Below are positions 45,050 to 54,893 of a stretch of DNA of 64,000 nucleotides, one piece after another. Location of the stretch: positions 62,001 to 126,000 of the forward strand of contig REGQ01000014.1 of assembly GCA_004134985.1 (NCBI GenBank), given 5' to 3'. Position 1 is the stretch's first letter. Every line of letters begins with the position of its first letter. Under the pieces are notes generated by a model. That model was given only the letters and a program-made list of their open reading frames with translations, made no database searches and was not told where the DNA came from. The position numbers and the translations under genes are program-made. This stretch comes from Paenibacillaceae bacterium (lineage in GTDB: Bacteria > Bacillota > Bacilli > Paenibacillales > Paenibacillaceae).

Positions 45050-46864
45050 ATGGCTAATTTGATACCGCATCACTATACGCTCGAAGGGGTGCCGGAGGGG
45101 GCAAAGTCCGCGGTGGAAGTCCGCCGCACAGCAGCAGGGTTGGAGCAGGTCAGCGTGTCGCTGACTTTCGCTCAGCCTGTCATTCCGCCCGTCATCCAGC
45201 TAACCTGGACGCATCCAATGCTCTCTATTCAGCATTACTGGCACCCGCGCGCAGACCGCAACCGGGGACTGCAGGCTGACTGGGCCGCCGGGCATCAGAC
45301 GCAGGCGACCTACAGCGCGCCGGTGGGCTGCTTCTTCAGCAATACCGGCCGCAACCGTCTGACCTTTGCCTGGTCCGATGCCCTGAATCCGCTGCAGGTG
45401 CATGCCGGGCTGAACGAGGAGAGCGCAATGTTCAAATGCCGGCTCGAACTGTTCGGCCAGCAGGCGTCGCCGCTCGTTGTTTATCGGGCGGAGCTGCTGG
45501 TGGATACGAGGGATATTCCCTACTATGAAGCGCTCGATAATGTTCAGCAATGGTGGGCGGCGCAGCCCGGCTATGAACCGGCCACTGTGCCGCAGGCGGC
45601 GCTTGAGCCGATGTATTCGACCTGGTACAGCTTTCATCAGCAGCTGTCGCCTTCCGAAGTGGAGGCGCAGTGCCGGCTGGCAGCCGCGCTTGGCTGCGGG
45701 GCGGTCATTGTGGATGACGGCTGGCAAACAGCGGACAACGGGCGGGGCTACGCCTATTGCGGCGACTGGGAGCTAAGCGCAGACAAGTTCCAGGATATGA
45801 AGGCTCATGTCGCTGCTGTGCAGCAGCTTGGCATGAAGTATCTGCTCTGGTATTCCGTCCCGTTCGTAGGCAAGCACAGCAAGGCGTGGCATCGGCTGCA
45901 GCATCAGATGCTTTATGTGAATGAGGAGCTCGGTGCAGGAATCGTCGATCCCCGTTATGCAGAAGTGCGGGAATATTTGCTCGAAATTTATGAAACTGCC
46001 GTGCGAACATGGGGGATGGACGGCCTGAAGCTGGATTTTGTCGATCAGTTCAAGCTGCCGCCGAAGCAATGGCGTGTTGCAAGCGAGCATGGGGAGCCGC
46101 AGCATGCGGCAGATGCCGCGCCAGCGGGCGCTGTCATGGATACGCCTTCGCTGGCGGAGGCGGTTGACTGGCTGCTCAGCGATGTTATTACCAGGCTGCG
46201 CGCCATTAACCCGGACATTATGATCGAATTCCGGCAGAGCTATATCGGGCCGCTGATGCGCAAGTACGGCAATATGTTCCGGGCGACCGACTGCCCGGGC
46301 GATGCGCTTAGCAACCGCATCCGCACCATCGATCTGCGGCTGTTGTCCGGCAATACGGCGGTGCATTCCGACATGGTGATGTGGCATCCCGAGGACACGG
46401 CTGCGTCGGCTGCACTGCAGTTGATTAACATATTGTTTGCTGTCCCGCAAATTTCCGTGCAGCTCGACAAGCTCCCTCGTGAGCATGCCGACATGCTGGC
46501 CTTCTGGCTGAATTTCTGGCGGCAATACCGCGATGTGCTGCTCCATGGCAAGCTTGAGCCGCTTCACCCGGAAATGCTCTATCCGGTCGTAAAAGCGTTA
46601 TCGTCCGAGTTGATCTTCATCGTGCAGTATCAGCAGCATGTACTTGCTCTGGAGGATGCGGCAGCATCCTATGTTCTGGTCAATGGAACGCTCTCAGAGC
46701 GAATGGTTGTGGAGACGAAGAGCGATCTCGGCTTGCGCCGTGTGCGCGTGCTGGACTGCTGCGGGCAGGAGGTCGCCGAGTTGTCGGTCGAGCTTGCCGA
46801 AGGCGTACGCGTCATTGAGGTGCCGCCGTCTGGTGTCGTGCTGATTGCGGAGGGGGAGCGATGA
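45050..46864 (+). CDS. GH36-family alpha-galactosidase
   Basis: A 604-residue glycoside hydrolase with an N-terminal beta-rich domain (to about residue 175), then the catalytic barrel. The barrel begins STWYSFHQQLS, continues VIVDDGWQ and CGDWELSADKF, and carries the nucleophile aspartate D329 in GLKLDFVDQ. The likely acid/base D414 is in FRATDCPGD. A short beta-domain ends the protein. GH36 enzymes release terminal alpha-galactose with retention. There is no signal peptide, so it acts in the cytoplasm on imported sugar. The stop overlaps the GH110-like start (ATGA), so the two enzymes are made together. The length is shorter than the 720-730 residues of raffinose-type GH36. Confidence 0.88.
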   Translation: MANLIPHHYTLEGVPEGAKSAVEVRRTAAGLEQVSVSLTFAQPVIPPVIQLTWTHPMLSIQHYWHPRADRNRGLQADWAAGHQTQATYSAPVGCFFSNTGRNRLTFAWSDALNPLQVHAGLNEESAMFKCRLELFGQQASPLVVYRAELLVDTRDIPYYEALDNVQQWWAAQPGYEPATVPQAALEPMYSTWYSFHQQLSPSEVEAQCRLAAALGCGAVIVDDGWQTADNGRGYAYCGDWELSADKFQDMKAHVAAVQQLGMKYLLWYSVPFVGKHSKAWHRLQHQMLYVNEELGAGIVDPRYAEVREYLLEIYETAVRTWGMDGLKLDFVDQFKLPPKQWRVASEHGEPQHAADAAPAGAVMDTPSLAEAVDWLLSDVITRLRAINPDIMIEFRQSYIGPLMRKYGNMFRATDCPGDALSNRIRTIDLRLLSGNTAVHSDMVMWHPEDTAASAALQLINILFAVPQISVQLDKLPREHADMLAFWLNFWRQYRDVLLHGKLEPLHPEMLYPVVKALSSELIFIVQYQQHVLALEDAAASYVLVNGTLSERMVVETKSDLGLRRVRVLDCCGQEVAELSVELAEGVRVIEVPPSGVVLIAEGER

Positions 46865-48513
46865 GCGGCGAATGGGGCACGCGTGAGGCGGCCCGCTTCG
46901 GCATCGAGCCGGATACCGGCGTCAACATGGCGGAGCGGATGCGGGAGTTTGTGCGAAGCGGGCTGGCAGAGGGCGTGCATACTTTTAAGTTTGGCAAAGG
47001 CACCTACCAATTGTCGAGCGAGCGCGGCATGGATCAGTTTGCAGCGCTGATGGCAGGCGAGGGCAGCTGGGACCTTGGCGAGCATACAGCCGACAAAGCG
47101 GTCTGGCTGGCTTGCGAGGGCGTCGAGCGGATTACGCTCGACTTCCAGCATGCCACCTTGCTGTTCTCGGGATTGATACAGCCGTTCTGCTTTGACGGCT
47201 GCGGCGAGGTGACCGTGCGCAATGTGGTGCTCGATTGGGCAAGACCGCTATATTCCCAAGGACAGGTTACCGCGATCACCGCGGACGGCATTGAAGTGCA
47301 GGTGGAGCCGGAATATCCGGTTTCCTCCGGCATGCCAGCCGCTGCGCTGCTGGATTACGATCCGGCGGCTGCCCATCCGCTGCGGGGGACGGTTGACTGG
47401 TTCCACGCAGCCGAGTCGACGGAACAGATCGGTGAGCAGCGGCTGCTCATCCGGCTTAAGGAACGGTACCGAAAGCTGGTTGCCGCCGGCAAGCTTACGC
47501 CTGGCGCGCACCTGGTTATCCGCCATATTATGAACTACAAGGCGGCGCTGCTGTTCCATCAATGTCTGAAGGCAACCATTGAAAATGTAACGATCTACAC
47601 CGCTCCTGGCATGGGGATTATCGGGCATGGCTGCACAGATGTAGCGATGAGTAATGTGCGTATTATGCGCAAGCCGGGCAGCGGTCGGGTAATGAGCACG
47701 AATACAGATGCGACCCATTTCATTGGCTGCCGTGGTCTGATCGAATTTGAAAACTGCCTGTTCGAAGGGATGGGCGATGATGCGGCGAATGTGCACGGCT
47801 TCTATTGCAGCATCGGCGCGCAGCTTGATGAGCGGTCGGTGCTGTGTGCGGTCGATGCGGACATTCAATCCGAATTTCGCGAGGTGCCTGCCTCGGGCGA
47901 TCGTCTTGAATGGACGCGCCGGGAGACGCTGCGGCCGTATGCGACACGCATCGTCGAGGAAACGCAGCAGCTTGACGACGGCACGTTCATCGTACGTTTT
48001 ACAGAGCCGCTGCCCCCAGAGTTGCTTCCCGACGACTTGCTGGCCAACACGGACAGGATCGCGCAGCTGCGCTTTTGCAGCAATGTCGTGCGCAACAACC
48101 GGGCGCGGGCGCTGCTCGTGCAGACGCGAGGCGCGCTGATCTCTGGCAATACATTTGATCATTGTACAGGCACGGCGATTCATATCAACTGCGCCGACTA
48201 TTGGAAGGAGTCCATCTCCACGCAGGATGTGCAGGTTGTGGGCAACGCCTTTATCGCCTGCGGCTTCGGCGCAGGCGTGTACAGGGGCGCATCTGCGCTG
48301 GCGTTGATGGCTGAATGCAAGCGGATCGTTCCCGATGTGCACCATAGGTTTGCCTTCACGGACAATATCGTCAACGGCACAGGCAGCAGCGCCCCCACAG
48401 GCATCAGCCTGGAAGGATTGTCAGGCGGACGGGTGGCAAATAACCACTTCATTCACATTGCAGAAGCCGTGCATGTTGATGCGACGAGTTGTCATGAAGT
48501 GCAAATAGAATAA
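46861..48513 (+). CDS. GH110-like alpha-1,3-galactosidase (parallel beta-helix)
   Basis: A 550-residue protein built of short beta-strand repeats, as in right-handed beta-helix enzymes. The segment NTDATHFIGCRG followed by FENCLFEGMGDDAANVHG is the hallmark of GH110. D283, D306 and D307 keep the 23- and 24-residue spacing of the catalytic aspartates I recall for PdGH110B (D321, D344, D345). GH110 enzymes hydrolyse terminal alpha-1,3-galactose with inversion, as in blood group B or linear Gal-alpha-1,3-Gal. Unlike most known members it has no signal peptide, implying cytoplasmic action after import. It is coupled to GH36 by ATGA overlap. The alternative is another beta-helix family with the same fold. 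Confidence 0.8.
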   Translation: MSGEWGTREAARFGIEPDTGVNMAERMREFVRSGLAEGVHTFKFGKGTYQLSSERGMDQFAALMAGEGSWDLGEHTADKAVWLACEGVERITLDFQHATLLFSGLIQPFCFDGCGEVTVRNVVLDWARPLYSQGQVTAITADGIEVQVEPEYPVSSGMPAAALLDYDPAAAHPLRGTVDWFHAAESTEQIGEQRLLIRLKERYRKLVAAGKLTPGAHLVIRHIMNYKAALLFHQCLKATIENVTIYTAPGMGIIGHGCTDVAMSNVRIMRKPGSGRVMSTNTDATHFIGCRGLIEFENCLFEGMGDDAANVHGFYCSIGAQLDERSVLCAVDADIQSEFREVPASGDRLEWTRRETLRPYATRIVEETQQLDDGTFIVRFTEPLPPELLPDDLLANTDRIAQLRFCSNVVRNNRARALLVQTRGALISGNTFDHCTGTAIHINCADYWKESISTQDVQVVGNAFIACGFGAGVYRGASALALMAECKRIVPDVHHRFAFTDNIVNGTGSSAPTGISLEGLSGGRVANNHFIHIAEAVHVDATSCHEVQIE

Positions 48514-48538
48514 CAGTGGATTATATTTATATCCCTCG

Positions 48539-48566
48539 CATCCCCGTCACTTCTGTGGCGGGGATG
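48539..48566 (+). terminator. Stem-loop terminator of the alpha-galactoside operon
   Basis: CATCCCCGTCAC pairs with GTGGCGGGGATG around TTCT, with one G-T wobble, and is followed by TTTGCTG. The T-run is short, but the stem is strong and begins 26 bases after the stop. Confidence 0.7.
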
Positions 48567-48751
48567 TTTGCTGTGTGCTGCATTATATTGCAATGCGCTG
48601 CATCGCTGCATCTGTGCTGACCGTGGCTTGTTCTGGCGCCAAGAAGACAGATTGACGGCAACAATTTCAATTCCCCTCGTAAATCGGCTTTGCTATAATA
48701 AGACACGAAAGCGCTATCGTAAGTATGCTGGGACGAAATGGGGGAATGCCA

Positions 48752-50593
48752 ATGGGCAACATTCATCTGAACATTCGAACAAAGCTGATCCTGTATTTTT
48801 TAATCTCGATTCTGCTGCCAACCACGATCATCTCCATTGTGTTCTACACCCGTTCAACCGAGATTATTACGGAGAAAATCAACATGTCCGTCATCAAAAA
48901 CCTGAAATCCGTAGAATCCATCCTGCTCCAGAAGCTGGATTCGATCAATGACTACTCCGTATTGATTACCCTCAATCCAGAGCTGCAGAACATTATCAGT
49001 TCCGCCCAGCCTGCTGAGGACGAGGAGATTATTGATGAGATTTTGAAGCTCGACAGCATTCTGGACAATTATTATTTGTCCGATTTCTCCGCCCTTACCC
49101 AGACGGCCCTCTATCCGAAAATCTACTTGATGGACCGGCCCAAATACAAAGACGTGCAAATTTCGGACAAGGTTTACGATATCAGCGAGGTGGAGAAGGA
49201 GCCGTGGTACGACAGCATCCCGAACCAACTGTCCATTGTCGGCATCAATCAACTGAACGTGTCGGGACGCCAAGTGCAGACGCTGCGCATTTCCCGCAAG
49301 CTGGTCGCCCTGCGGTCAGCGGATATGGCGCCGGAGGCGGCATTGTTGACCACGGACATCGATACCGGCTATTTTCTGCGGCTGATGGACAGCTACAAAG
49401 CAACGGCCGGCAGCTCGATATCGCTGCTTGATACGAACGGCAATGTGGTGCTTAGCAGCAACAAGCAATTGGAGGATGGCGAATTGATTCGGGGCGGGCT
49501 CCTCGATGGCAAATCAATCGATGACATCGCCACTGGCAGCGCCTTTCATGTGGAGAAGATCGGCGGCCAGCAGATGCTCGTATCCACTAACTATATTCAA
49601 CCGCTGAACTGGAACATTTTATCGCTCACACCGCTTGACGAAATCAATATTGAACAGCGCAACCTGAATACGGCGATGCAGGTTGTCATTACGGTATGCA
49701 TGCTGTTTGCGCTGCTGGTGGCGCTGACGCTGGCCGGCAACATCTCGAAGCCGATTCTGGCGCTGGTCAAATCGATGTCCTCGATTGATCATGGCAACCT
49801 GGATATTAAGCTGCGGTACCGTAAGAAGGATGAGTTCGGCATTTTGTTCAACCAGTATAAAAATATGATGGAGAAAATTAAAGATCTGGTGGAGCGGCTG
49901 TACGTCAGCGAGATGAATAAGAAAGAAGCCGAGTTGAAAGCCAAGGATGCGGAGCTGAAGGCGCTGCAGGCGCAGATCAACCCTCATTTTCTGTATAATG
50001 CGCTCGATTCGATCAATTTGTACGCAATGAAGCACAACGTGCCGAACATCAGCAGCATGGTCAACTCGCTGTCCAACTTTTTCCGATACGGGTTGAGCAA
50101 GGGCAAGAGCGTCATTACGCTCCAGGACGAGAAGCGGCATGTGGAAAGTTATCTGGAAATCCAGCAAATGCGTCTGGGCGACAAATTGAATTATGACATT
50201 GTGTTTGCCAATGAAGTGATGAAATGTCTTACCGTTAAGCTTGCGCTGCAGCCTCTGGTCGAAAACGCCATTATTCACGGCATCCAAAATGTCGAGCGAA
50301 CCGGGCACATTCGAATCACTGCGGACAGAGTGGACGATCTGCTGCAAATTACGGTAGCGGACAACGGGCCGGGCGGCAATATTGTAGAGATGCATGAGAT
50401 GCTGGAGACGGACAACATGTCCTCCCGCTCGTTCGGCACAAGAAATGTAAACGAAAGAATCAAGCGAGTGTTTGGGCAAAAATACGGGGTGCGCTTTCGT
50501 CTTAACGAGGCGGGCGGTGTCACAGTTATTGTGGAAATGCCGATTTTACGAACGATGGAGGGCTATCATGTTGACGATGATATTAGCGGATGA
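48752..50593 (+). CDS. YesM-type sensor histidine kinase, locus D
   Basis: A 613-residue sensor from ATG 48752 (GGGGGAATGCCA upstream). TM1 is at about residues 12-31, TM2 at about 309-330, followed by HAMP and the kinase domain with H412 in QINPHFLYNALDSI. A helical heptad-like stretch (KKEAELKAKDAELKALQ) precedes the histidine. The N-box is LVENAIIHG and the G-box is DNGPGG. TATAAT at 48694-48699 may be its -10. It overlaps the regulator gene by 26 bases, indicating coupling. Confidence 0.92.
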   Translation: MGNIHLNIRTKLILYFLISILLPTTIISIVFYTRSTEIITEKINMSVIKNLKSVESILLQKLDSINDYSVLITLNPELQNIISSAQPAEDEEIIDEILKLDSILDNYYLSDFSALTQTALYPKIYLMDRPKYKDVQISDKVYDISEVEKEPWYDSIPNQLSIVGINQLNVSGRQVQTLRISRKLVALRSADMAPEAALLTTDIDTGYFLRLMDSYKATAGSSISLLDTNGNVVLSSNKQLEDGELIRGGLLDGKSIDDIATGSAFHVEKIGGQQMLVSTNYIQPLNWNILSLTPLDEINIEQRNLNTAMQVVITVCMLFALLVALTLAGNISKPILALVKSMSSIDHGNLDIKLRYRKKDEFGILFNQYKNMMEKIKDLVERLYVSEMNKKEAELKAKDAELKALQAQINPHFLYNALDSINLYAMKHNVPNISSMVNSLSNFFRYGLSKGKSVITLQDEKRHVESYLEIQQMRLGDKLNYDIVFANEVMKCLTVKLALQPLVENAIIHGIQNVERTGHIRITADRVDDLLQITVADNGPGGNIVEMHEMLETDNMSSRSFGTRNVNERIKRVFGQKYGVRFRLNEAGGVTVIVEMPILRTMEGYHVDDDISG

Positions 50594-52190
50594 TGATTAC
50601 ATGGTTAGAGATACGCTTCGGGCGGTCATTCCGTGGGAGGAATACGGGATCTCTGTCATCGCAGAGGCCGAGCATGGCCGGAAGGCGCTTGACCTTTGCC
50701 TGGAGCTGTCGCCGGATATTTTGTTTACCGATATCAAGATGCCGTTTATGGATGGACTGGAAGTGGCGATGCATCTGAAAGATACCGGGAGTCATACGAA
50801 AATTATTATTATTAGCGGTATCCAGGATTTCAATTATGCGAAGACGGCGCTGGATGTCAATGCGGAAGGCTATATTCTCAAGCCAATTCAGATCGCCGAC
50901 ATTAGAGAAGTCATCGCCAAAGTCGTCAATCAGATTGATATGGAGCGAAACATGAGCAGGAAGATCGAAACGCTGAAACAGCAGCTGCACGAGAACGCCT
51001 CCCTGCTGCGGGAGAAGTTTATTCGCAATGTACTGCTCGGCGTATTGTCCGGCAAATCTGAAATTGAGGATAAGCTGGCCTACTTTCAAATTGCTATCAA
51101 ACCGGATGAAGGCGTCGTCGCTTCGGTGCTGCAGCTCGATGATTACGCCAGTCAGGTGAAGTATAAGAAAGAGGCGGACAAGCAGTTAACGAGTTTCGCC
51201 ATTCAAAATGTTATCGGGGAAATCATTCGCAATTATGAGGCGGGCATTGTGTATAGTGTCCATGACAATGAGTTCGCTATTATTTTCAATGAGAAATCAC
51301 AACAGTATGACAAATATATCGAGATCAGCGAGGAAGTGGTCAATGCGCTGCACAAGTATTTGAAAATCTCCGCTTCAATGGGGCTGGGAAATCGGGTCGA
51401 CGGGCTGGATCGGGCTTATGTGTCCTATCAAAATGCGCATTTGGCGCTGCAGCACCGGTTCTATATGGGGCCCCGCTCGATTATCCGTATTGAGGATATT
51501 GCCGATGTATGGGGCAATCAGCGGCAGTCTACCGGCATTGAATATCACAGCCTGCTGGAGGCGGAGCAGCAGTTGATCGGTTTTATCATGCTCGGCGATT
51601 TGCAAGGCGGGCTTGATTTGCTTGATTCGCTATTTCAAAGCTTCATCCATGCCGATGTGGAAACGATCCGGGGGTTTTGCATCGAGCTGATCAGCGGAAC
51701 GTACCGCAAATGTTTTGTTATGGGAGAGCAGTTGGAAACCATCGTTCCGAACCGAAATCAGCTGCTGGCGAGCATTTTGCAGGCTGATCATATTTATGCG
51801 ATGCATCAGCTTGTCATTGCGAGCCTGACCGCATTTTCCAATTATTTCTCTTCCAAATACAATCAGCGGCACGAGGGAGTCGTCAACAAGATCAAGGCGA
51901 TTGCGGAGCGGGACTATTCGCAAAGCTTGACGCTAACAGATATCGCAGATGAAATCTACTTGTCTGTCAATTATATATGCGCGGTATTCAAACGGGAGAC
52001 CGGAGAGACGATCAACGAGTATTTGACCCGCTTGCGGGTCGAGGAAGCGAAGCGATTGCTGCGGACAACGAAGCTGAAGGTGTGGGAGATTGCGGAAACC
52101 TTGGGATATGAAAATCATAACTATTTCAGCACCTTGTTCAAGAAGCAGACCGGTTTAAAGCCGCAGCAGTACCGAAGTGAGCAGGGATGA
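50568..52190 (+). CDS. YesN-type response regulator with AraC output domain, locus D
   Basis: A 540-residue regulator from ATG 50568 (GGAGGGCTATC upstream). The receiver has acidic D8-D10, phospho-acceptor D55 in FTDIKMPF and the lysine of YILKPIQ. A middle region with a weak GGDEF-like flavour (ISASMGLGNRVDGLDRAYVSYQNA) suggests a degenerate cyclase-fold sensor, as in many YesN proteins. The C-terminal AraC domain is LTLTDIADEIYLSVNYICAVFKRE and VWEIAETLGYENHNYFSTLFKK. The predicted target is the binding-protein promoter immediately downstream. Confidence 0.92.
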   Translation: MLTMILADDDYMVRDTLRAVIPWEEYGISVIAEAEHGRKALDLCLELSPDILFTDIKMPFMDGLEVAMHLKDTGSHTKIIIISGIQDFNYAKTALDVNAEGYILKPIQIADIREVIAKVVNQIDMERNMSRKIETLKQQLHENASLLREKFIRNVLLGVLSGKSEIEDKLAYFQIAIKPDEGVVASVLQLDDYASQVKYKKEADKQLTSFAIQNVIGEIIRNYEAGIVYSVHDNEFAIIFNEKSQQYDKYIEISEEVVNALHKYLKISASMGLGNRVDGLDRAYVSYQNAHLALQHRFYMGPRSIIRIEDIADVWGNQRQSTGIEYHSLLEAEQQLIGFIMLGDLQGGLDLLDSLFQSFIHADVETIRGFCIELISGTYRKCFVMGEQLETIVPNRNQLLASILQADHIYAMHQLVIASLTAFSNYFSSKYNQRHEGVVNKIKAIAERDYSQSLTLTDIADEIYLSVNYICAVFKRETGETINEYLTRLRVEEAKRLLRTTKLKVWEIAETLGYENHNYFSTLFKKQTGLKPQQYRSEQG

Positions 52191-52323
52191 AAGTAAGACA
52201 AAATCTGCGGTTGAATTAACGGTAAGATCGTTATCGTAAGATTTTGAAGTGTTTCGCATAACTTCGTGCACTGACAGAAGCGGTGCGATCCACTATGATC
52301 AATAATGTGAATAGCACACAGGT

Positions 52324-52337
52324 TGTAAGCGTTTGCT
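52324..52337 (+). promoter_or_regulatory. Candidate catabolite-responsive element (cre)
   Basis: TGTAAGCGTTTGCT matches the Bacillus cre consensus TGWAANCGNTNWCA at 12 of 14 positions, missing at positions 12 and 14. It lies 43 bases upstream of the binding-protein ATG, where CcpA binding would interfere with transcription. Confidence 0.45.
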
Positions 52338-52379
52338 GGCTTGTGTGACACATATTACAGAGATGGGGCGGTGTTTGCG

Positions 52380-53750
52380 ATGATAAGGAAAAACCGGGTC
52401 TGGACCGGCATGATCGCACTATTGATAGTTGCGCTGCTGGCTGGCTGCTCTAGCTCCAAAAGCGGTACGGGCGCAGAAGAGGCAGAGTCAGGCGATGGCG
52501 TCGTAACGATTAAGTTGTGGCACAACAATACGAGTGAATTTTTAAAGCGGAAAATGCAAGAGTTCAACGATACGATCGGCAAGGAAAAAGGAATTCATGT
52601 TGATTTTCGTACAATGGGCGATTATGCCGATGCATTGAAAGTTGCGTTGGCCGCCGATCAGGGGCCGGACCTATACATGTTTGTCGGAACGGTCAAGGAT
52701 CCGTTTATCAATTCGGGCTGGATGCTTCCGCTGGAAGACTTCCCGCAAAGCGCTGAGTTTCTAAAAGGGTACGAAGGGCTGATCATTCCAGAATACAACA
52801 CGTACAAAGACAAGACATATTCGGTACCGTTCAAGGTCATTACGACGAAGATGCTGTATAACAAGCGACTGTTTGAAAAAGCCGGGATTACCGAGGTGCC
52901 GCAAACCTGGGATGAGGTCGCTACGGCAGCGAAAAAAATTACCGAGGCGGGCGAAGGTAGGGAATACGGCTACGGTACTCATCTGAAGGACGCTGGCAGC
53001 ATGGGTGGCAAATGGTCCAATGCGGTTATGTTCGCTCCGTCGGTCGGTCATATGGGCTATGACTTTACTAAGGGAGAGTACCGGTTCGCGGACTTCACTC
53101 CTATTCTGGAAAAAATCGTCGAGATGAAAACCGACAAAAGCATCTTCCCAGGAGCGGAGGGAATGGGCATCGACAACCTGCGCGCCCAGTTCGCCGAAGG
53201 CAGAGTGGGGATGATGATGGGCGCCAACTGGGAAGTGATCTCGTTCAACGATTCCTTGCCGGCCAAGGACGACTGGGGTGTCGCACATGTCCCTGTGCTT
53301 GATCCGGCGAACCGCTACAAGGAATATGCCCAGGTAGGGGACTTCCTCGTCTTTGGCCCGGCAGCGAAAAAGCATCCGGATGAAAGCTTTGCCGTCTACG
53401 AATATGTGCACAGTCTTGATTTTCAACGCTCGATGCATGAGGAAGGCTTCGAGTTTATGGCGGTGCCGAGCGTAATTGAAGGGGCCAAGATGCCAGACAA
53501 GAAAGGCTGGGCGGAATTCGCCGATTTGAGCACATCCTACTTTACGAAGACGCCTCCGGACGGCGCGATCAAGCTCGAAGGGGATACGTACCAGAATACG
53601 ATTGCCAAAATATTGACTGGCAGCGTCAGCGATATCAGGAAAGAGCTGGAGAGCCTGGATAAACGGTATAACGATGCGCTGCAGCGGGCGGTTAATGATG
53701 GATTTGATATGAAGCCGTTCATCGATGAGAGTCTGGACATTTCCTGGTAA
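52380..53750 (+). CDS. Sugar ABC transporter substrate-binding lipoprotein, locus D
   Basis: A 456-residue CUT1-type binding protein from ATG 52380. Signal peptide: basic MIRKNR, hydrophobic core, lipobox LLAGC with lipidated C23, then a Ser/Gly/Glu linker. The body is family-1 (opening VTIKLWHNNTSEFLKRKMQEF). An upstream in-frame ATG at 52341 would destroy the signal peptide. The weak GGGGCGG is the only ribosome site. The aldolase at the end of the operon suggests an acidic or keto sugar as ligand, for example a sialic-acid relative, but this is inference. Confidence 0.9.
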   Translation: MIRKNRVWTGMIALLIVALLAGCSSSKSGTGAEEAESGDGVVTIKLWHNNTSEFLKRKMQEFNDTIGKEKGIHVDFRTMGDYADALKVALAADQGPDLYMFVGTVKDPFINSGWMLPLEDFPQSAEFLKGYEGLIIPEYNTYKDKTYSVPFKVITTKMLYNKRLFEKAGITEVPQTWDEVATAAKKITEAGEGREYGYGTHLKDAGSMGGKWSNAVMFAPSVGHMGYDFTKGEYRFADFTPILEKIVEMKTDKSIFPGAEGMGIDNLRAQFAEGRVGMMMGANWEVISFNDSLPAKDDWGVAHVPVLDPANRYKEYAQVGDFLVFGPAAKKHPDESFAVYEYVHSLDFQRSMHEEGFEFMAVPSVIEGAKMPDKKGWAEFADLSTSYFTKTPPDGAIKLEGDTYQNTIAKILTGSVSDIRKELESLDKRYNDALQRAVNDGFDMKPFIDESLDISW

Positions 53751-53795
53751 TGCAGCAAGCATGATTCGCAACGAATGATTATAAGGAGTACGCTT

Positions 53796-54728
53796 ATGAA
53801 GACAGAAATGGTGATATCCCGTACCCGTACCGGCCGGTTGAGAGGGTTGCTAGGCAAAGACGGTACACAGGCCTATCTGATGCTGCTGCCGATGTTGATC
53901 GGGTTTGCATTTTTCACAATTTATCCGATGCTGTGGCTAATGAACTGGGCGTTCTATGATTATGACGGTATAACGGAAGCGCGGTTTATCGGACTGGATA
54001 ATTTCGTCAGGGCGTTCACCCGCGATCCCGGCTACTGGGCTGCACTCGGCAATACCTTCATCATTGTTGCCGCCAAGCTGGCTATTGAATTTCCTCTTGC
54101 GCTGCTGCTGGCTGTGCAACTGAATAAGGCAACGAAGATTAACGCTTTGTTCCGTACCGCATTTTTCGTGCCGACCATCGTCAGTACTGCGGTAATTGGA
54201 CTCGTATTCTTCCTGATGTTCGAGCCGTATCAAGGGATCGTCAATTTGCTGCTGCAGGATATCGGCTTGATGAAGACGTCTGTCGAATGGTTTGGCTCGA
54301 AGGCGACCGCGAATGCGATTATTGTCATTGCCAGCGTATGGAGCAATTTTGGCATCAACATGGTGTTTTTCCTAATGGGGCTGCAGACGATTCCGCGAGA
54401 GCTGTATGAATGTGCAGAAATCGACGGCGTGACGCGGTGGCAGCGGTTTGCCTACATTACTTTCCCGATGTTAAGGCCGATTATGAAAGTGCTGCTGATG
54501 CTGGCGATTATCGGCAGTATGAAAATGGCTGATCTGGTGCTGGTGTTGACCAACGGCCAGCCGGGAGGCAAGACGGAAGTTGTCATGACCTATGTATTCA
54601 AGTTTTTCTTCTCGTATGGGGTAGCGGATTCAATGAATCAATTCGGCTACGCCTCATCGCTGGCCGTCATTACGGCAATTGTGCTGGCGATCGTAACGGC
54701 GGTATATTACAAGCTTACCAAAGACTAA
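53796..54728 (+). CDS. Sugar ABC transporter permease (MalF/UgpA type), locus D
   Basis: A 310-residue permease from ATG 53796, seven bases after AAGGAG. It has six helices, the first at about residues 27-47 (YLMLLPMLIGFAFFTIYPMLW), and a coupling loop ECAEIDGVTRWQRFAYITFP, with Cys in place of the usual first Ala. A 165-base gap separates it from the partner permease. This is longer than in the other three loci and contains no gene that I can support. Confidence 0.92.
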   Translation: MKTEMVISRTRTGRLRGLLGKDGTQAYLMLLPMLIGFAFFTIYPMLWLMNWAFYDYDGITEARFIGLDNFVRAFTRDPGYWAALGNTFIIVAAKLAIEFPLALLLAVQLNKATKINALFRTAFFVPTIVSTAVIGLVFFLMFEPYQGIVNLLLQDIGLMKTSVEWFGSKATANAIIVIASVWSNFGINMVFFLMGLQTIPRELYECAEIDGVTRWQRFAYITFPMLRPIMKVLLMLAIIGSMKMADLVLVLTNGQPGGKTEVVMTYVFKFFFSYGVADSMNQFGYASSLAVITAIVLAIVTAVYYKLTKD

Positions 54729-54893
54729 TAACCGTCGTCAGGCTTGTACCTGGCACAGGAAAGCGTGGGCCGGGTGACGTTCAAGGTTTGGGGCTTTGCG
54801 AGGGTGGAAGGTCTAATGGGTGGCCTGCGAGCTGGTTAAATGCGAAATCAGGAACAGAGAGTTTTTCGTTAGGCGGAGGTGAGTGCAATTATA

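Noticed and set aside
47248-48345. 365-codon open frame antisense to the GH110-like gene
   Set aside because: The product is rich in Arg, His and Gln without a pattern, while the sense strand has the GH110 hallmark and operon position.
52344-52359. TGTGACACATATTACA, a one-mismatch Fnr/Crp-type box
   Set aside because: It lies only about 20 bases before the binding-protein start, too close for activation, and has a mismatch in the conserved half-site.
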